Shown: positions 23,601 to 35,354 of the stretch, piece after piece
How the letters are laid out: each line of letters starts with the position of its first letter
Numbering within the stretch: position 1 is the first letter of the stretch
Source: Hippasteria phrygiana
Taxonomy: Eukaryota > Echinodermata > Asteroidea > Valvatida > Goniasteridae
Length of the DNA: 64,000 nt
Direction of reading: 5' to 3'
Assembly: GCA_037893225.1 (NCBI GenBank)
Contig: JAZGUH010000225.1
Location: forward strand, 310,001-374,000
Position numbers and translations under genes: made by a program
The notes under the pieces: generated by a model
The model's input: the letters and a program-made list of their open reading frames with translations, nothing else
Databases searched by the model: none
Told to the model about the DNA's origin: nothing

Positions 23601-26600
23601 GTCTGTCAAACATCTTGGCAAGGCAAGGAGGGAAGATGATGCTAAGGAACAAACACAACATGAGAAAAAAAAGTGCAAAAATAGTGCTACATATAAAACT
23701 CAAAACTGATGTGGGCCACCATTAATCATCGGTCATCCATGTACCCTGTCCTGAAGAACCATCCCAGTTTTTGTGAATCCCGCTTTTTGTTTTCTTTGTG
23801 GATCAGGCGGAAATGCCGTTTAAGCCACAGTAATTCCTGTGATTCTGTTATGAACAACCTCAGCGTGGGTTTGACTCATTTTTGGAAGTAACATATGGAA
23901 AAATTTCCATAAATCATTTTTATACTTTTTTGATAGTGACGTTTGGAAAACATTTTCATAATCATCACTGCTATCTCTATAAACATTCTTTCTTGGATAT
24001 ATTATTAAGGGGATAAAAGTGTGATGACCCGGTCTTTACCACGTCAATAATAACCGAGGAGGGGCGTGACCGCTGTTAATGGACCGAGCCGAAGGCGAGG
24101 TCCATTAACAGCGGTCACGACCCTTCGAGGTTATTATTGACTGGTAAAGACTGGGTCATCACATTTTTATCCCCATTCATAAATGCCTTCTTACGAAAAA
24201 TGCAAAAACCTCCCGTAAAAAGGACAAAATGCAAAGCTTTTTCACCCCACCTTTTCTCCCATTTGCTCAGATACAAAACACATGCACGTCAAGGCGCTCC
24301 GCGCCTGTCTGTCGCGTGCGCGTACGTACGCACACGCACGAGATGCAGCGTTGTATACGCGTGCATTAGCGTTGTGTAATACATTACGAATTTCAGTACA
24401 TCTAAGTTGTGCGCGCACCTACTACGCTCTCCCTGTTGCGTATCGGCTGAAAACAGCTGTATGACGCGCCGTGTTTAAACAACTTCTAGCCGTGTTTAAA
24501 CAACCGTTTAAACACACCCACGTGACAGGCTCTAGACCAATAGGGATAGTGAAACTCGCTGAGGCATTTATGAATGTACATTATCAGACTCTGTGACACG
24601 GCACATTAAAATGAGCATAAAGTCACTCCACGCAAAAACAAGAACTCTTCCTTGGGCATGGGGGGGGGGAAGTTGATTTTTGGGTTTTAACATTTTTACA
24701 TCCAAAAGCTCTCTTCTATCATAGCCCAAAGTTTTATAACTAGAATAGCGATCGCCGTTTGAAAATACCGGCGTGCTTTGCATGCAACTTGTTACCAGTG
24801 CGGCATGCAGTTGTAGCCAACGCGTGAAAAACTTGATCGGCGAGTATCGAACATTCAAATATTTTGTCCAACCCAGTTTTGAATAATACAAAATTAAATT
24901 ATTCGAAAATGAACTTAATATCTTCAAAAGTTTGTTCTCATAATGTTTCTACAGAAACCGAATCCAAAAAACTTATTGAAGTTTATAGGAACATCTATGG
25001 GTTACTGGCATACTTGTGGATGCCTGTCTCTTACTCGATATCAGAAGGATGGATCAGTGACTCAGTGACAAGGGGCAGCATGATATTTTCCAGGAGGGCG
25101 TTGAGCTGACCGACGTACTTTCTTTCCGACAACAGGAAGTCTTCAGCCAGCTGTAACCTCTGACCTGCACAAGTTTCACAAGTGAACAATATTAAATGCG
25201 GAAAGCCTTCTGCAAATTATGTTTACCAGTCCCAAGAAATAGATTTCCTGTGCATGCAATGATAAAAACACTGGGTATAGACAAAGGGAAATGCATGCTC
25301 TTCACATGGAAGAATTGTGCCAACAGAGAAAACGTTGAAATGGTTGATTCATTCTGATTTGATTTAGTCAGCCAGTTTTCTTTGCCAGTCTTCTTTTGCT
25401 CCTGCCAGAAAATTCATTCAAAATTACCCATCAGCCAGTTTCCCTTGTGGTTTGTTTGACTGTAGTGTGTTAAAAATGATAATAAGTGATCTTGAGTGAT
25501 TTTCACATTGAGTGATCTTCACATTTGTTATAGTAAAATTGAGCATGATCCGTGGCTAGCACCCCTGACAAAGACACTGACAATTCGGGAGACCACCAAC
25601 ACAGGGCAAGATAGCTCAGTTGGTAGAGCACTGGTATGGTATTTAGGAGGTAGCAGGGAAATCCTGCCAGGTTTTTTTTGTGCACTTTGAAAATCGATTT
25701 AGTCTTTGTTATGATGAGCACATTGTTGTCAATCTTGGGGTCTGAGTTTGCCTATTAAAAAAACCCCACTATAGCTCAGGGGTTTTGTACACCAGTGTTC
25801 ATTACAACTGCAGCTCATTCTTTATCATCCAACTGCCAACCAAGCATACCAAGAGAAGAAAGAACGTGGATGTTCAACAAACCAACAATATGCACCGGGT
25901 GATGAGTACAAAAAAGCCAAAGCCAAATGTTCCTCTGTCATTTTAAGAATACATTTTGTGCAAGTTATTTTAAGCTTATACAGTCAGCTCTCCACAACCC
26001 CCTTCCCCCAGAAAGTAGGCTCCAAAATAATTTTAAACAGTAGCACCCACTCCATCAATCCCCAATAAAAAAAAATAAAAAAATTCAAGTAACAAACCTA
26101 GAACTTTCTACAAATATGCCTGCATTTCAGTATTTCTGCTTCACTGCACTGGGGACAAACATGCGGGGTATCACCCTCAATGTACAAGTTTTACATCCTT
26201 GGAAAGTAACAAACAGATTGTTTGTTAAACACAATATTGGTGTAACAAAGGATCATTGGGATCAAGGAAATCCATGCAGTGGCTGCTCACTATTGTTACA
26301 TCAAATTGACAAGATTTCAGTGTGAACATCAGCAGCAAGGCCAACAGATGTAATCCTCAGTGTGGAAATGAACAATCATTGACATTTACTGGAAATCAAT
26401 ACTGGCTGCTATGCAATGTCTGAAGTGTCTGACGGACAAATGTACATCACACTTACAGTTAGCTAAATAAGTCAAGAATGTTCGTGTCCCCTTTCCTCAG
26501 GTCAAAAATACTTGTTCCGGAAGAAATTTTGGGGGTTCGAAAGTCCAGAATTCCTGGATATAGCTTTGGTAATGATACAAAAAAAATTATTAGTTTAAAC

Positions 26601-29600
26601 TGAAAGCTTAATGTTTATAAAGATGGTACCAGTACACATCCTGAGAAATAGTTTCACCTGAAATGCTGTAATCTTTAAGAAAATTGTATCTGAAGACATC
26701 CAAAATGAAACAAGCACATGTGATCGTGCACAAAATCACGCCGGTTAAACCACAACAGCTTTTCACTATTTTCTTGTGACTTTGATTCATGGATTGACCT
26801 CATACGGGTTTGTTATTTTATGTACATGTTAAATTACATAAAGTATAAATACTGCCTGCAATTGGTTGGTCAGTTTCACACCAATGTTGTATCATTTAAC
26901 TTTAAATAAGGATTCAGTTAGTTCCAACACAGTGGGTAAAAGGGTCATTGTAGAATAGGCAGGTAAGGTCAATTTTGTACGTAAGTCTACAGGAATGTCT
27001 CCATATCCCAGTTATTATCATCATCTTTATCATTTTTAGCCGTTTTATTTAGCCCTGCCAATGAAACATAACAAAACCAAAAAATACAATGAATATAACA
27101 TACATTATTAAGTCACCTAAACAATGGGTCATTGCCATAAATTTGGGGTCCAACAAATTAAGTGTGACATTTTTGGTGTCCCTGTTACATAGTGACATGT
27201 ATAAGATTTTGCAATTCCGGACATATCTTTTAAAATGCCTTCTATCTCCAAGAGTGATTATGTAAAGCAAAGTACCTGCCAAACAAGTACAAAACAGTGT
27301 GAAGTCAATTTTAATGATACTTGATGGAAATTACAGCGGTTAGGTGTAACAGAGACACCCAAAAAATGTCACACTTTTGGACCCCAAATATATATTGACC
27401 CCAATACAAGATATTTTTTAAAAGATACAAGCAGAAAAACATTAAAAACAGAGAATAAAAAAATTGTATAGCAATCAAACCACTACTTTGTCACAGTTTT
27501 GTTAAAAGTTAATCAAAGTAAAAATACTAAAAGAAAGGTCAAACAGAACATACTAGTATCAAAAGTTTGAAATATATATCTGAACGCAAATAGATTTAAG
27601 AATGGAATACCAAACGAACAATAAATAACATGGGCACTTCTTTATCTTACCTTCACCCTTGTCATTGGAGTCCTGAATCTTATCTAAGGAGTTAGGAGTC
27701 TGATTCAAATGGCTGAAAGAAACTCTTCTCCCGGAACTGTATGCCTGAATTATGAACAAGAAAAAAACTGACTTCCAGTTTTTCCTGTTTTTTCTTATTC
27801 TAACAGGCATGAACATTTCAGAGCCTATAAAAGGTGTATTGGGCAAAAAGACAGCTATTTGTTTTTCAATGGGAAGTGACCTTGCATAGGTGTGGGCATA
27901 AAAACAAGACATTTTTTCATGCTCGCTAGAAAAATGGACTTGTTTCTGCTAAGAAAAAGTAAATACACTACTCAGTCTCTGGAATATCTTCAGTTGTCCA
28001 CAAGAAGCATATTTTATTAGAGCTACTACATTTGGGGCATTTGATGCCTACAAAAAATGATTGACAAAAGTTTAAAAGATTTTTCCAATTGTAATGTGGA
28101 CATGGGTTTGGGGCATCCCTTAAAAATCTCATGAATGCAGATTTAATTTGTACCGCCCAGCTGTTTCACGAGTGGGATGCTGAAATTACAAGTGCAATTA
28201 AGTTGAAAATGATAATTAATCTTTTTTTCATTTAATGCCGCCTGGAAAGCTAATAACTTTGGTAATACATGTACTAGAAAATAATTTAGTTTTAAAATTT
28301 ATTTTCCGGGGTGCCACACCCAAAAACACAAACACGGCAACTTTAAGTTCAATTCACTGAAAAATATACGCAAGCATTAAAATAGAATTGCATTATTCTG
28401 TTTTCATTTGATTTATATTTTGCTATTAAAACCCAAGTTCCTCAAAACTGTTGACGTTGATTTATACAGTTCAGACTGTTACAGGATAAATTTTAATTCA
28501 TGAACTCCTAAGGTATAGATATAAAAACCTTCCTGAATCCTCCAAAGTCACTATGCAGTAAAACAATGGCACATTCTTCTACTCAATTGTCCACAGGACA
28601 TCAGACCCCATGTAAACTAATAGTGGCTAGGCTCCTCAATCCTGCAAAACCCTCCAAAAACCTGGTGGATTTTGAAGGATCTGTGAGTGTTAGGGTTGAT
28701 GAATTAGAATACCCACCTTTAGCATCCGTTTGCTTTCCCCGGCATCATTGCCACTGCAGTTTGAGGAACCGCCGTTAAGCTGAGATGCAAATTCCACCTG
28801 CCTGTTTGTTGTCCCCTCGGTCGGTTCAGAAGTGACAGCATCAACTAAACAAACCACAATTGGAATTCAGTAAAAATGTACCCTCGTGGCAATGCTCTTC
28901 TAGGTTTGGGGCTCATCAGGTTGGTAACTTCCTTGTCTGAGGACTAGCACGTGGATCAATTCCACCCTGACTGGGTTGATGACTTCTGACCAGAGTTGTT
29001 AATCGAGTCATCGCAAGTCATCACAAGTCACCACAAGTCATCACAAGTCACCACAAGTCATCACAAGTCATCACAAGTCATCACAAGGCATCACAAGTCA
29101 TCACAAGTCACATCACAAGTCATTTCACAATTCTGGTCTCAAACCATGTAACAAACTATTCAAACACACTGTATAACAAAAGCATTAATTCCTTTGTCAT
29201 TGTTCATCCCATGTAGCTTGTGAGCTGACTTGTGATTGACTCGTGACTGACTCGATTACATCTCTGCTTCTGACTAATGCCTCCCGCCACCCCCAACAAA
29301 GACACTGACAATTTATGGTAACATATGACAAGATAGCTCAGTTGGTAGAGCGCCGGTATGGTATTCTGGAGGTCACAGGTTCAAATCCCACTCCTGCCAG
29401 TTTTCTTTGTTCACTTTGAAAATGTATGGATTTAGTGAGTTTTCCATGGAAATAATTACATATATTGAGAGAAATTTTGTTTACACCTGGTCACTTTTTA
29501 AAACCAGCTAATTTGCAATGGAACACAAACATTTTGTTTCTCACAATTATTGTAATTAATTAAACTATCAGTGATTATATAAGTCTTCCAGATTGTTTCA

Positions 29601-32600
29601 TTAATGAGCAGTAAACTCCAGAAGTCACAAGTACTTGTGTGCTAGTTTGTGAAAACAAGAAATTCAGGCAAACAGTACCATTTTTAGTTTCACAAAGTAA
29701 CAAGCTTGTGAACAGAATCATACGGGCACTCTTGTTAAAAGTTTTTTTTAATCTGACAAAGTAACCCTCAAACTTAGTGCAACATTGTTAAAATGTTTTC
29801 AAAATGTTGGATTTTAAAGTACTTTTTCATGTCTTTCCGAAGCTGGAGTCGTGCCTGGAGTCGGCCGAGTCCGGGCATGATTCAAGACCATATGATGTCA
29901 AAAAGTACTTAAAAATCCAGCTTCACTTGAGCCAGAGCTCTACCAAAGTCCAGATATCAGCTCACTTTTTGAGTTTTTGGACTCCTAGTGGACTGAAAAG
30001 TACACTTTTTCACTGTTTTGGTATCGGACTGACTACAGCCCTGCTTTATGTCTCACCATTGTTGTTCATGTCATTGGCGTCAGGCAGGGAATCTAAGAAT
30101 GATTGCATCATGGGAGCCATAGCAACCTGGGGTTCCTGGATAATGCTCCCATGTCCCCGTCGATCTTTCACACTGGAGGAGTAAGTACCAGGCATGCTCT
30201 TCCGACGACGGTGCAGGTTGTCTTCTGATGTGGTTTTGTGGTTGCTGCTGCTGCTCTTGTTGACGTCGCCGTCACCGTCAGACTTGGCCAGTTGGGGGAG
30301 ACTTTTCCTCCGTTGACTTGATCCGTCAATTCAATATATGCCAAAAGAAAGCTTATTTCATTTTGCTCTTTCCAGTCATACAGTTAGCTCTAAAACCCAC
30401 TTTGCAATAACAGATGTTTTTTTCACAGAGTCGGTTGTAAATATTCTGTGGTGTACTGTGATTTGGACAAGTTTTTATCTGAAACATCTTTCATTTGATG
30501 CAGTTTTTAGTTTAACGATTCAACTAAAGCCGAGTACATCAAAACTTCACCCAGACAACCATTTTTACCTTTGAATTGCTTGGTTCTGCTCGTTTTGTTT
30601 CAACTTCTTGCGAATGCGCCCCTGCTCCCTTCTCAGACTCTCAAATTGCTCGGTCAGTTTCTCAGTCGCTTTCTTGTTCTTTTGTACCTCCTCAAGGACA
30701 CAGCTCAGGTCGGTCTTGAAGAGATCAAACAGATAGAAATTACTGGGCAAAGGAATTCAGAAGTGATACCGCTGCTAATTAAGCATGCTTACTGAAAATT
30801 GCTGTGCAGAAAACGACACGATTTAAGAAAATCTGTCATACTGCCAAATAAAACTGCATTTTTTTGAAAGACATAAAAAAATGGGTAAAGAGATAAAAGT
30901 CTGCAAGTTGAAAAAAATACATTTCTAGTAATACCCTACTTTCAAAAGGTAGAATCTTGGGAATGCAAATTTGTGAAATATTGTCTAATCACATTAATTG
31001 TAATTCAATGTAGCACAAGCAAAATTTGAGACAAACACAAATTAACACTGTACACAAAATTCTATAGGATTGTCTAAGCATGCTTAACCTGCGAACTTCA
31101 ATGGTCAATTATAAAATTTCTTTACGGAACGTATTACAACAGATATTTTTCAGTACCACAGAGGACACTGGAAATAGTTTTTGGAGCAAAAGAAAGAAAC
31201 CCCGAAAAGAATACAATTCTTCTGACTGAGGCAGACAACCAATGAAAGTGAAATTAGACATTTGTGGATATGGCATGTGAAGAAACTACTTTAAAAAGAT
31301 AGCTACTGTGGTTCTGAAAAGAGCCAGAGGTATAAAATCGACGTTTCACTTAATACACTCTGACCATCATCAGGATAATGCCTAGACTCCATAAAAATAG
31401 ATTTCTTCAAGGAGAGTGGGACCATGTCAAGTTTTACCTGTGGTCCTTCTTGGAACCATGCCCGTGCCTTTTTGGAGTTAATTAACTTACATGGTGTCAC
31501 TACAATCTTCTCTCTGGTTGTATTTTCCACCATGCAAAGCATTAAACCACATTTATAAAAAAGAATTATTCAAGTTCGCCCCGAACAGGGCTTTAAAGCC
31601 ACTTGAAGTATGGAGCTAGAAAAGGAAAAAATCAGGAGGTAGATACTTAAAAAAAAAAAGGGAAGAGCTCCCCGAGCCTTAGCTGGGAGACGTATAATGT
31701 ATATTTCAGGTATTGAGTGCTTCGAAGCGAGTTGGTTGTCTTTATCGAGCTCAGAAGTATCTACCTCCTGATGCTATCCTTTATCTTTACAAGACAACTT
31801 ATGGAGTACTGTTCCCACATCTGGGCTGGTTCTTCTGCTTGTCACAGCGCATTGTCAATTTGGTCGGAGAAGAGTTGGGCTCATCCTTACAATCACTCTC
31901 TCACCGGAGATCTCTGTTGCTACTCTTAGTCTGTTCTACAGATATTTTCATGGTAAATGTTCCACCTGCTTGTCCAGCTTGGTTCCTCCAGTTAGTGTGT
32001 TTGAGCGTGAAACTCAGCTTTCTGCCTGTACCCAACAATGTACTGTACCTAGATGTAAAAAGGAAAGCAGTGCCTCGTTCTGCATTTCTATTGAATTCTT
32101 TGCCTAGTGCATGGTTTCCCTTCATCCTATGATCTTTCCTGCTTAAAGAAGAATATTAATTCCTACCTCTTGTATCTTTGATTCTTTTTCATTTTGTAGC
32201 TCCATACTTTAAGTGGCTTCTAGCCTTGTTCAAGACAGACTTGCATATACCCCCCCCCCCTAAAAAAAGATAATAATATTTGTTTTTTAAATGGGCCACT
32301 GAAGAGTGCAGAAGACAGATCATCACATCCTAATCATCATCTCTTTACCTTAATCTGTTGCATGGATTCAGTTAGTTCCTGTATCCGTTTGTCTGTTTCT
32401 GCTTTGTTGTCATCTACTTTCTGCTGTAGTAGTCTGTCACCGTCCTGGATGAGCGACAGCTGCCCCATAGCTTGTATGAAACCTTCCTTCATCTGTTCCA
32501 CCAAGCTCTGAAGCTAAACATTATTATTGGAGAAGCCTGTTCAGTTTGCAAAACTGACGGAGAAGAATCATGGCTGCCAGATATGTGCCTTATGAGCTTT

Positions 32601-34144
32601 GTGAGTTTGGATGGGGGAAGGGGGTACAAAGAAAACTTCCTGACACACACTTACTTTTTGCAGTGATCATGTGAAGATATTAACACATTTGTGACCGGCT
32701 CTGGCAAAACCTGATGCTTCTCGGCATTTTCCATTATGCGGTATGGGCCCGCAATGTTAAAAAATGGCATCATTGATACCAAAACCCCAATGCTGAAATT
32801 TGTGACCAGCTCTAGCAAAACCAAACACTTGGGCTGAAATTTTTTCCAGAGCTAGTCACATTTACAGGACTAGGGCCCAATATGATAGAGTTGCTAAGCA
32901 CTTGAGTTTCTTCTAACAGAAGAAATACATAGCACATAATAAAAGTTTTATTTAGGAAGACCCAAGAGAGTGCACAGCTAGTGTAGTTATAGTGTTTCAA
33001 AAATACAATTTTCTTCTATAATTAAACCATTAAGGTACTTTTCTACAATTAGCTATAGTTTCATTATATTTTTTAATCACAATTTCTTTATCACTTGTGA
33101 AACACTTTTTTTTACATCTTTTACCTTATTTCGGTATACGGCTAATTAGACAGATTAATTAACGAGCTCATAACAAAGAATATAGTTTTTATAGTTTACA
33201 TGTTTATTCAAAATTACGATACGAGAAAAATGCATTTGAAAATGGTATTTTTCGATGGTATTTTGTGTTGTCCTTATTCACCATCTTTAAAAAATATCAG
33301 CCTCAAAAGAAGAGAGTTGATATGGTGAAAATATAAGTTGATTTTTTAGGGGGGTACTAGTTATTATTTGACCTACTCCAAAAAAAAATGGTAGAAAGGA
33401 CAAACACGAAGAAAATACCTCAAGGTGATAATTAATAATTGATTTTAATCCGACATTTTTCTAAATTGTTTTCGATGCAAAGATTGTAACTTCAAGCCTG
33501 GAAGAATGTTTAGCATGGTTACAAGGCTGTGCAGTTAATTAATAACCAGTGACTGATTTCTTTGGAACAAAATATTTGTTTGAAGGGAATAGCTTTCTTG
33601 TTTGTATATCTCACCTGAAAGATTTGTTCACCCAGCTCCTCTTTTGGTTCAGTTTCTATAGACAAAAATGGGAGAAATATTAAAGATCACAATCACAATA
33701 ATATTTTGTTTTTTTTACGACCCACAAACAAATATTGTCATTTAAAATTCTTGAAAACCATTTCACTACGGGTACCCTACAAAGTGCTTACTGTTTAATT
33801 TGATCGTCTGGGAAGGAGTTGGTTTATAAATGTTTCTTTTTACCTAATGTAAACTTGAAAATGAATTCAACTGCTGCAGACTGCTGACTGGACTGACCTG
33901 AATTATACCTAATCAACAAAATTTACTGGCCTGATGTTTGGAACTTACGCAAGTTCTTTCTCAAAGGTAAATGTAAACTTTATTATTTATAGGAAGATCA
34001 CACCCTGTATTTCGTAATTCATAACATAACAACTAAAGCTGAAATAGAGTTCTTTCAAACAAAATGTTAAATTTCAAATTCTGGAAAGTATCCTTGACTC
34101 ATGAACTTCATGGCATTGCATTGCTTACCTTTCTCAAGATCCAT
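17693..34144 (-). CDS. ARHGEF33: ARHGEF33-like Rho guanine nucleotide exchange factor (14 exons)
   Basis: Exons on the minus strand: 34144-34129 (ATG), 33655-33615, 32513-32349, 30714-30569, 30316-30057, 28844-28717, 27744-27651, 25164-25035, 23641-23503, 22359-22252, 21645-21550, 20382-20231, 19242-19114 and 18608 (or 18614)-17693 (TAA). Every phase matches, giving 839 (or 841) aa, close to the human protein as I recall it. Residues 19-122 form a coiled coil beginning EQIFQLQSLVEQMKEGF (human TQIYQLQALASELKTGF). The DH domain spans about 284-490: LLSERKYVGQL, LETRLADTKWQGMHGDIF, KFLSQYATYISSFPESVSLL, then APIQRIPAYVLHLK and YTESGHPEYF. The basic serine-rich tail ends SLRNIFGKR, like human FRKLFKKK. 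DH domains load GTP on Rho GTPases. I see no PH domain, as in the family. Weak points are donor GTTGGT (exon 9) and acceptors ending AAG (exons 4, 5). Confidence 0.9.
18823..19025. repeat. 14-bp near-palindromic minisatellite, 14 identical copies
   Basis: GACCTGTCGCGGCA repeats 14 times without a mismatch, plus 7 bases. The core CTGTCGCGGCAG is almost its own reverse complement. It fills about 40% of the last ARHGEF33 intron (18609-19113). Flanks contain related GATCTACCTCGACAGGTCTA motifs, a likely seed. All frames are open because the unit has no stop codon. Confidence 0.97.
19490..19770 (-). repeat. Dispersed repeat, inverted partner of 530-770
   Basis: On the minus strand AAAAGTGGATATAGACC, GCCTTTAGGCAAATACTA and GGGGTCCTCG occur in the order of the copy at 530-770. 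Intron between ARHGEF33 exons 12 and 13. Confidence 0.6.
20400..21540. other. ARHGEF33 intron, nothing recognised
   Basis: AT-rich intron between exons 11 and 12. Short open frames on both strands lack splice sites and coding character. Confidence 0.5.
22769..22869. mobile_element. 101-bp hAT-type MITE, 8-bp target duplication
   Basis: TTTCATAT at 22761-22768 and 22870-22877 flanks perfect inverted ends CAGGGCTGTAGTCGAGTCC and GGACTCGACTACAGCCCTG. The interior is GGACTTG-type tandem sequence. Belongs to the family of 28991-29266. In the intron between ARHGEF33 exons 9 and 10. Confidence 0.93.
23992..24178. mobile_element. Foldback MITE
   Basis: GGGGATAAAAGTGTGATGAC at the left pairs with GTCATCACATTTTTATCCCC at the right. 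The inner arms TCAATAATAACC and GGTTATTATTGA, and GACCGCTGTTAATGGACC and its complement, also pair, leaving a loop of about 15 bases. In the intron between ARHGEF33 exons 8 and 9. Confidence 0.88.
24740..24915 (-). mobile_element. Fragment related to the hAT-type MITE at 14689
   Basis: On the minus strand it reads TTTTCGAATAATTT, then CCAAACTGGG-like sequence, CGATCAAGTTTTTCACGCGT and GCTGCATGCCGC, following the interior of 14700-14815. The far end is missing. Confidence 0.65.
25170..27640. other. ARHGEF33 intron, mostly unremarkable
   Basis: Apart from the SINE at 25434-25700 I see no repeat family member or exon in the long intron between exons 7 and 8. Confidence 0.45.
25434..25700 (+). 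mobile_element. tRNA-derived SINE, family A
   Basis: Starts CAGTTTCCCTTGTGGTTTG, then GACAATTCGGGAGACC, the tRNA-like AAGATAGCTCAGTTGGTAGA and a decayed box B, ending CACTTTGAAAAT. Box A is well preserved and box B is disrupted. ARHGEF33 intron. Confidence 0.8.
28220..28335 (+). repeat. Dispersed repeat fragment (relatives at 53250-53470 and 63628-63910)
   Basis: TGGAAAGCTAATAACTTTGG, then TTTTCCGGGGTGCC.CACCCAAAAA, resembles GGAAAGCTCATAAC and TTTTCGGGGTGTCGCCCAAAAA at 53360-53440. Confidence 0.45.
28915..29430 (+). mobile_element. tRNA-derived SINE, family A, split by a hAT-type MITE
   Basis: The left part ends GATGACTTCTGAC (28978-28990). It resumes at 29267 with CTTCTGAC, CAAAGACACTGACAATTT, AAGATAGCTCAGTTGGTAGA, box B GGTTCAAATCCC and CACTTTGAAAATG. 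The tRNA head is well preserved. ARHGEF33 intron after exon 5. Confidence 0.85.
28991..29266. mobile_element. hAT-type MITE carrying a TCATCACAAG tandem array
   Basis: CTTCTGAC at 28983-28990 is repeated at 29267-29274. The inverted ends are CAGAGTTGTTAATCGAGTCA and TGACTCGATTACATCTCTG. Inside, about 11 copies of a 10-bp unit TCATCACAAG lie at about 29001-29120. The uninterrupted SINE at 52735 gives the empty site (GACTTCTGACTAGTGCC). Confidence 0.93.
29849..30042. repeat. GAGTC-rich relative of the hAT-type MITE family
   Basis: The right end GGACTGACTACAGCCCTG matches the end of the 22769 element. The left part has GGAGTCG repeats. The left boundary is uncertain. Lies just downstream of ARHGEF33 exon 5 (30057). 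Confidence 0.5.
31596..32232 (+). mobile_element. Degraded LINE (reverse transcriptase C-terminal region)
   Basis: Two overlapping frames at about 31713-32132 carry pieces typical of the end of non-LTR retrotransposon ORF2: SKRVGCLYRAQKYLPPDAIL, LMEYCSHIWAGS, SLSHRRSL and LNSLPSAWFP. Frame changes between them show it is dead. Odd feature: outside the coding remnant, GCCACTTGAAGTATGGAGCTA at 31599 is mirrored by TAGCTCCATACTTTAAGTGG at about 32208, an inverted repeat not expected of a LINE. In the intron between ARHGEF33 exons 3 and 4. Confidence 0.7.
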
Positions 34145-34429
34145 ACTGATTCTGTTATTCAATATACATGTACCACTACTTTTATTATGCAGAACCTAAG
34201 TTCTCGTTGAAGATAATTACTTCTGGTGAAAATGCGAGGTCATGACTGTGGTTTTCATTTGCACACAGGCACCTGCATGCATGGAAAACAAATGATGGAA
34301 TAATCAGGACGCATATTATTTAGTTTCACCATTTCAGGCTTGAAGAGTTTTTGGATCCTAAATTGTTAACAGCCATCACCTCAACTTATCCCTCAATTAT
34401 CATCCAATATATCATACCACCACAGCCGG

Positions 34430-34700
34430 GGTTGTTGTCTGCAATGCGCACATTCCTAAACATACTCAATCCATTCATGTTTTAACTATATTGTTCTTAA
34501 ATGGGACTGTAATGAATAGATGGAGCTTCTTCAAATAAAGCTTTCATTGACACAAAAGGGGGATATCCAAATACGATGAATAGGACCACACTATTCAGTG
34601 TGGTGCCTATTGTTTGCATATACACTTGGCTGCTCAACCCATTCTTGGCATACCAGCACCCCCCCCCCCCCCCCCCCCCCATCAATGAGCAAGACTGGGT
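34430..34700 (+). mobile_element. MITE family P, long form, with a C22 expansion
   Basis: Aligns with 1990-2246 (CATACTCAATCCATTCATG, GGACTGTAATGAATAG, ATAGGACCACACTATTCAG, CTTGGCATACCAGCAC). Where the other copies have CCCC this one has 22 C (34659-34680). The terminal CAAGGGGTTAA is lost. It lies just upstream of the ARHGEF33 start codon, so it may overlap the promoter or 5' UTR. Confidence 0.8.
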
Positions 34701-35130
34701 TACCCATAACCCTCCTGAATCCAAAAAAATCCAACAGTGGTAAAAAGGCTGTTGTAATTTGTTGGATTAAGCTGTCAACATAAACTGCATGGTGTGTTGC
34801 ATACTGCTGCATTAGCAGGGCAGCTGTCCTGTTGGATTTTGTCATATTTAGTAGGGCGGAAGATAAATATACCTGTTGGGTTTTGTCATACATAGGTGGT
34901 TGTGAGCAGACTTCTATACAATTTCAGTTGGATTTTGTTGGATTTGGCAGGGCTCATACAAACAAATACCCGTTGTATTTTGTTGGATTCAGCAGGTTAG
35001 CTGCAAAATTACAAGGCTGGTGTGTATATGGTACACTGCAAAACAACATTTTCTGTTGGATTTTGTTGGATTTTGCAGGCTTCTCATGAAATTTTCAGTT
35101 TTGTTGGAAATTGTTGGATTGAGCAGGGCC
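34690..35130 (+). repeat. CCAACA/TGTTGGATT dispersed repeat
   Basis: Runs of ATCCAACA, TGTTGGATTTTGTTGGATT and AGCAGGG. Contains the uninterrupted counterpart of the sequence split by the MITE at 14689-15132. Confidence 0.65.
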
Positions 35131-35354
35131 ATATGAAAAAGCATTGAAGGGGGTTGAGGTTAATCAATCACAAGAGAAAAATAGAAAAGGCAACAAAGAT
35201 AATTTTTTTACAAAAATGGGAGACCACCACCATTACAGCTCTGTTGTAAAAGCACTCAGGTTCAGTGTTCTAATCACACATTCACATACCCTAGTCTTGT
35301 CAACTTTCTGGAAAAAACGTACAGTACAGTACTTTTTGTTGAAGATGATGTTGA

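Noticed and set aside
29001..29120. CRISPR-like array of short direct repeats
   Set aside because: Ten-base units are contiguous with no spacers, lie inside a transposon, and the genome is animal.
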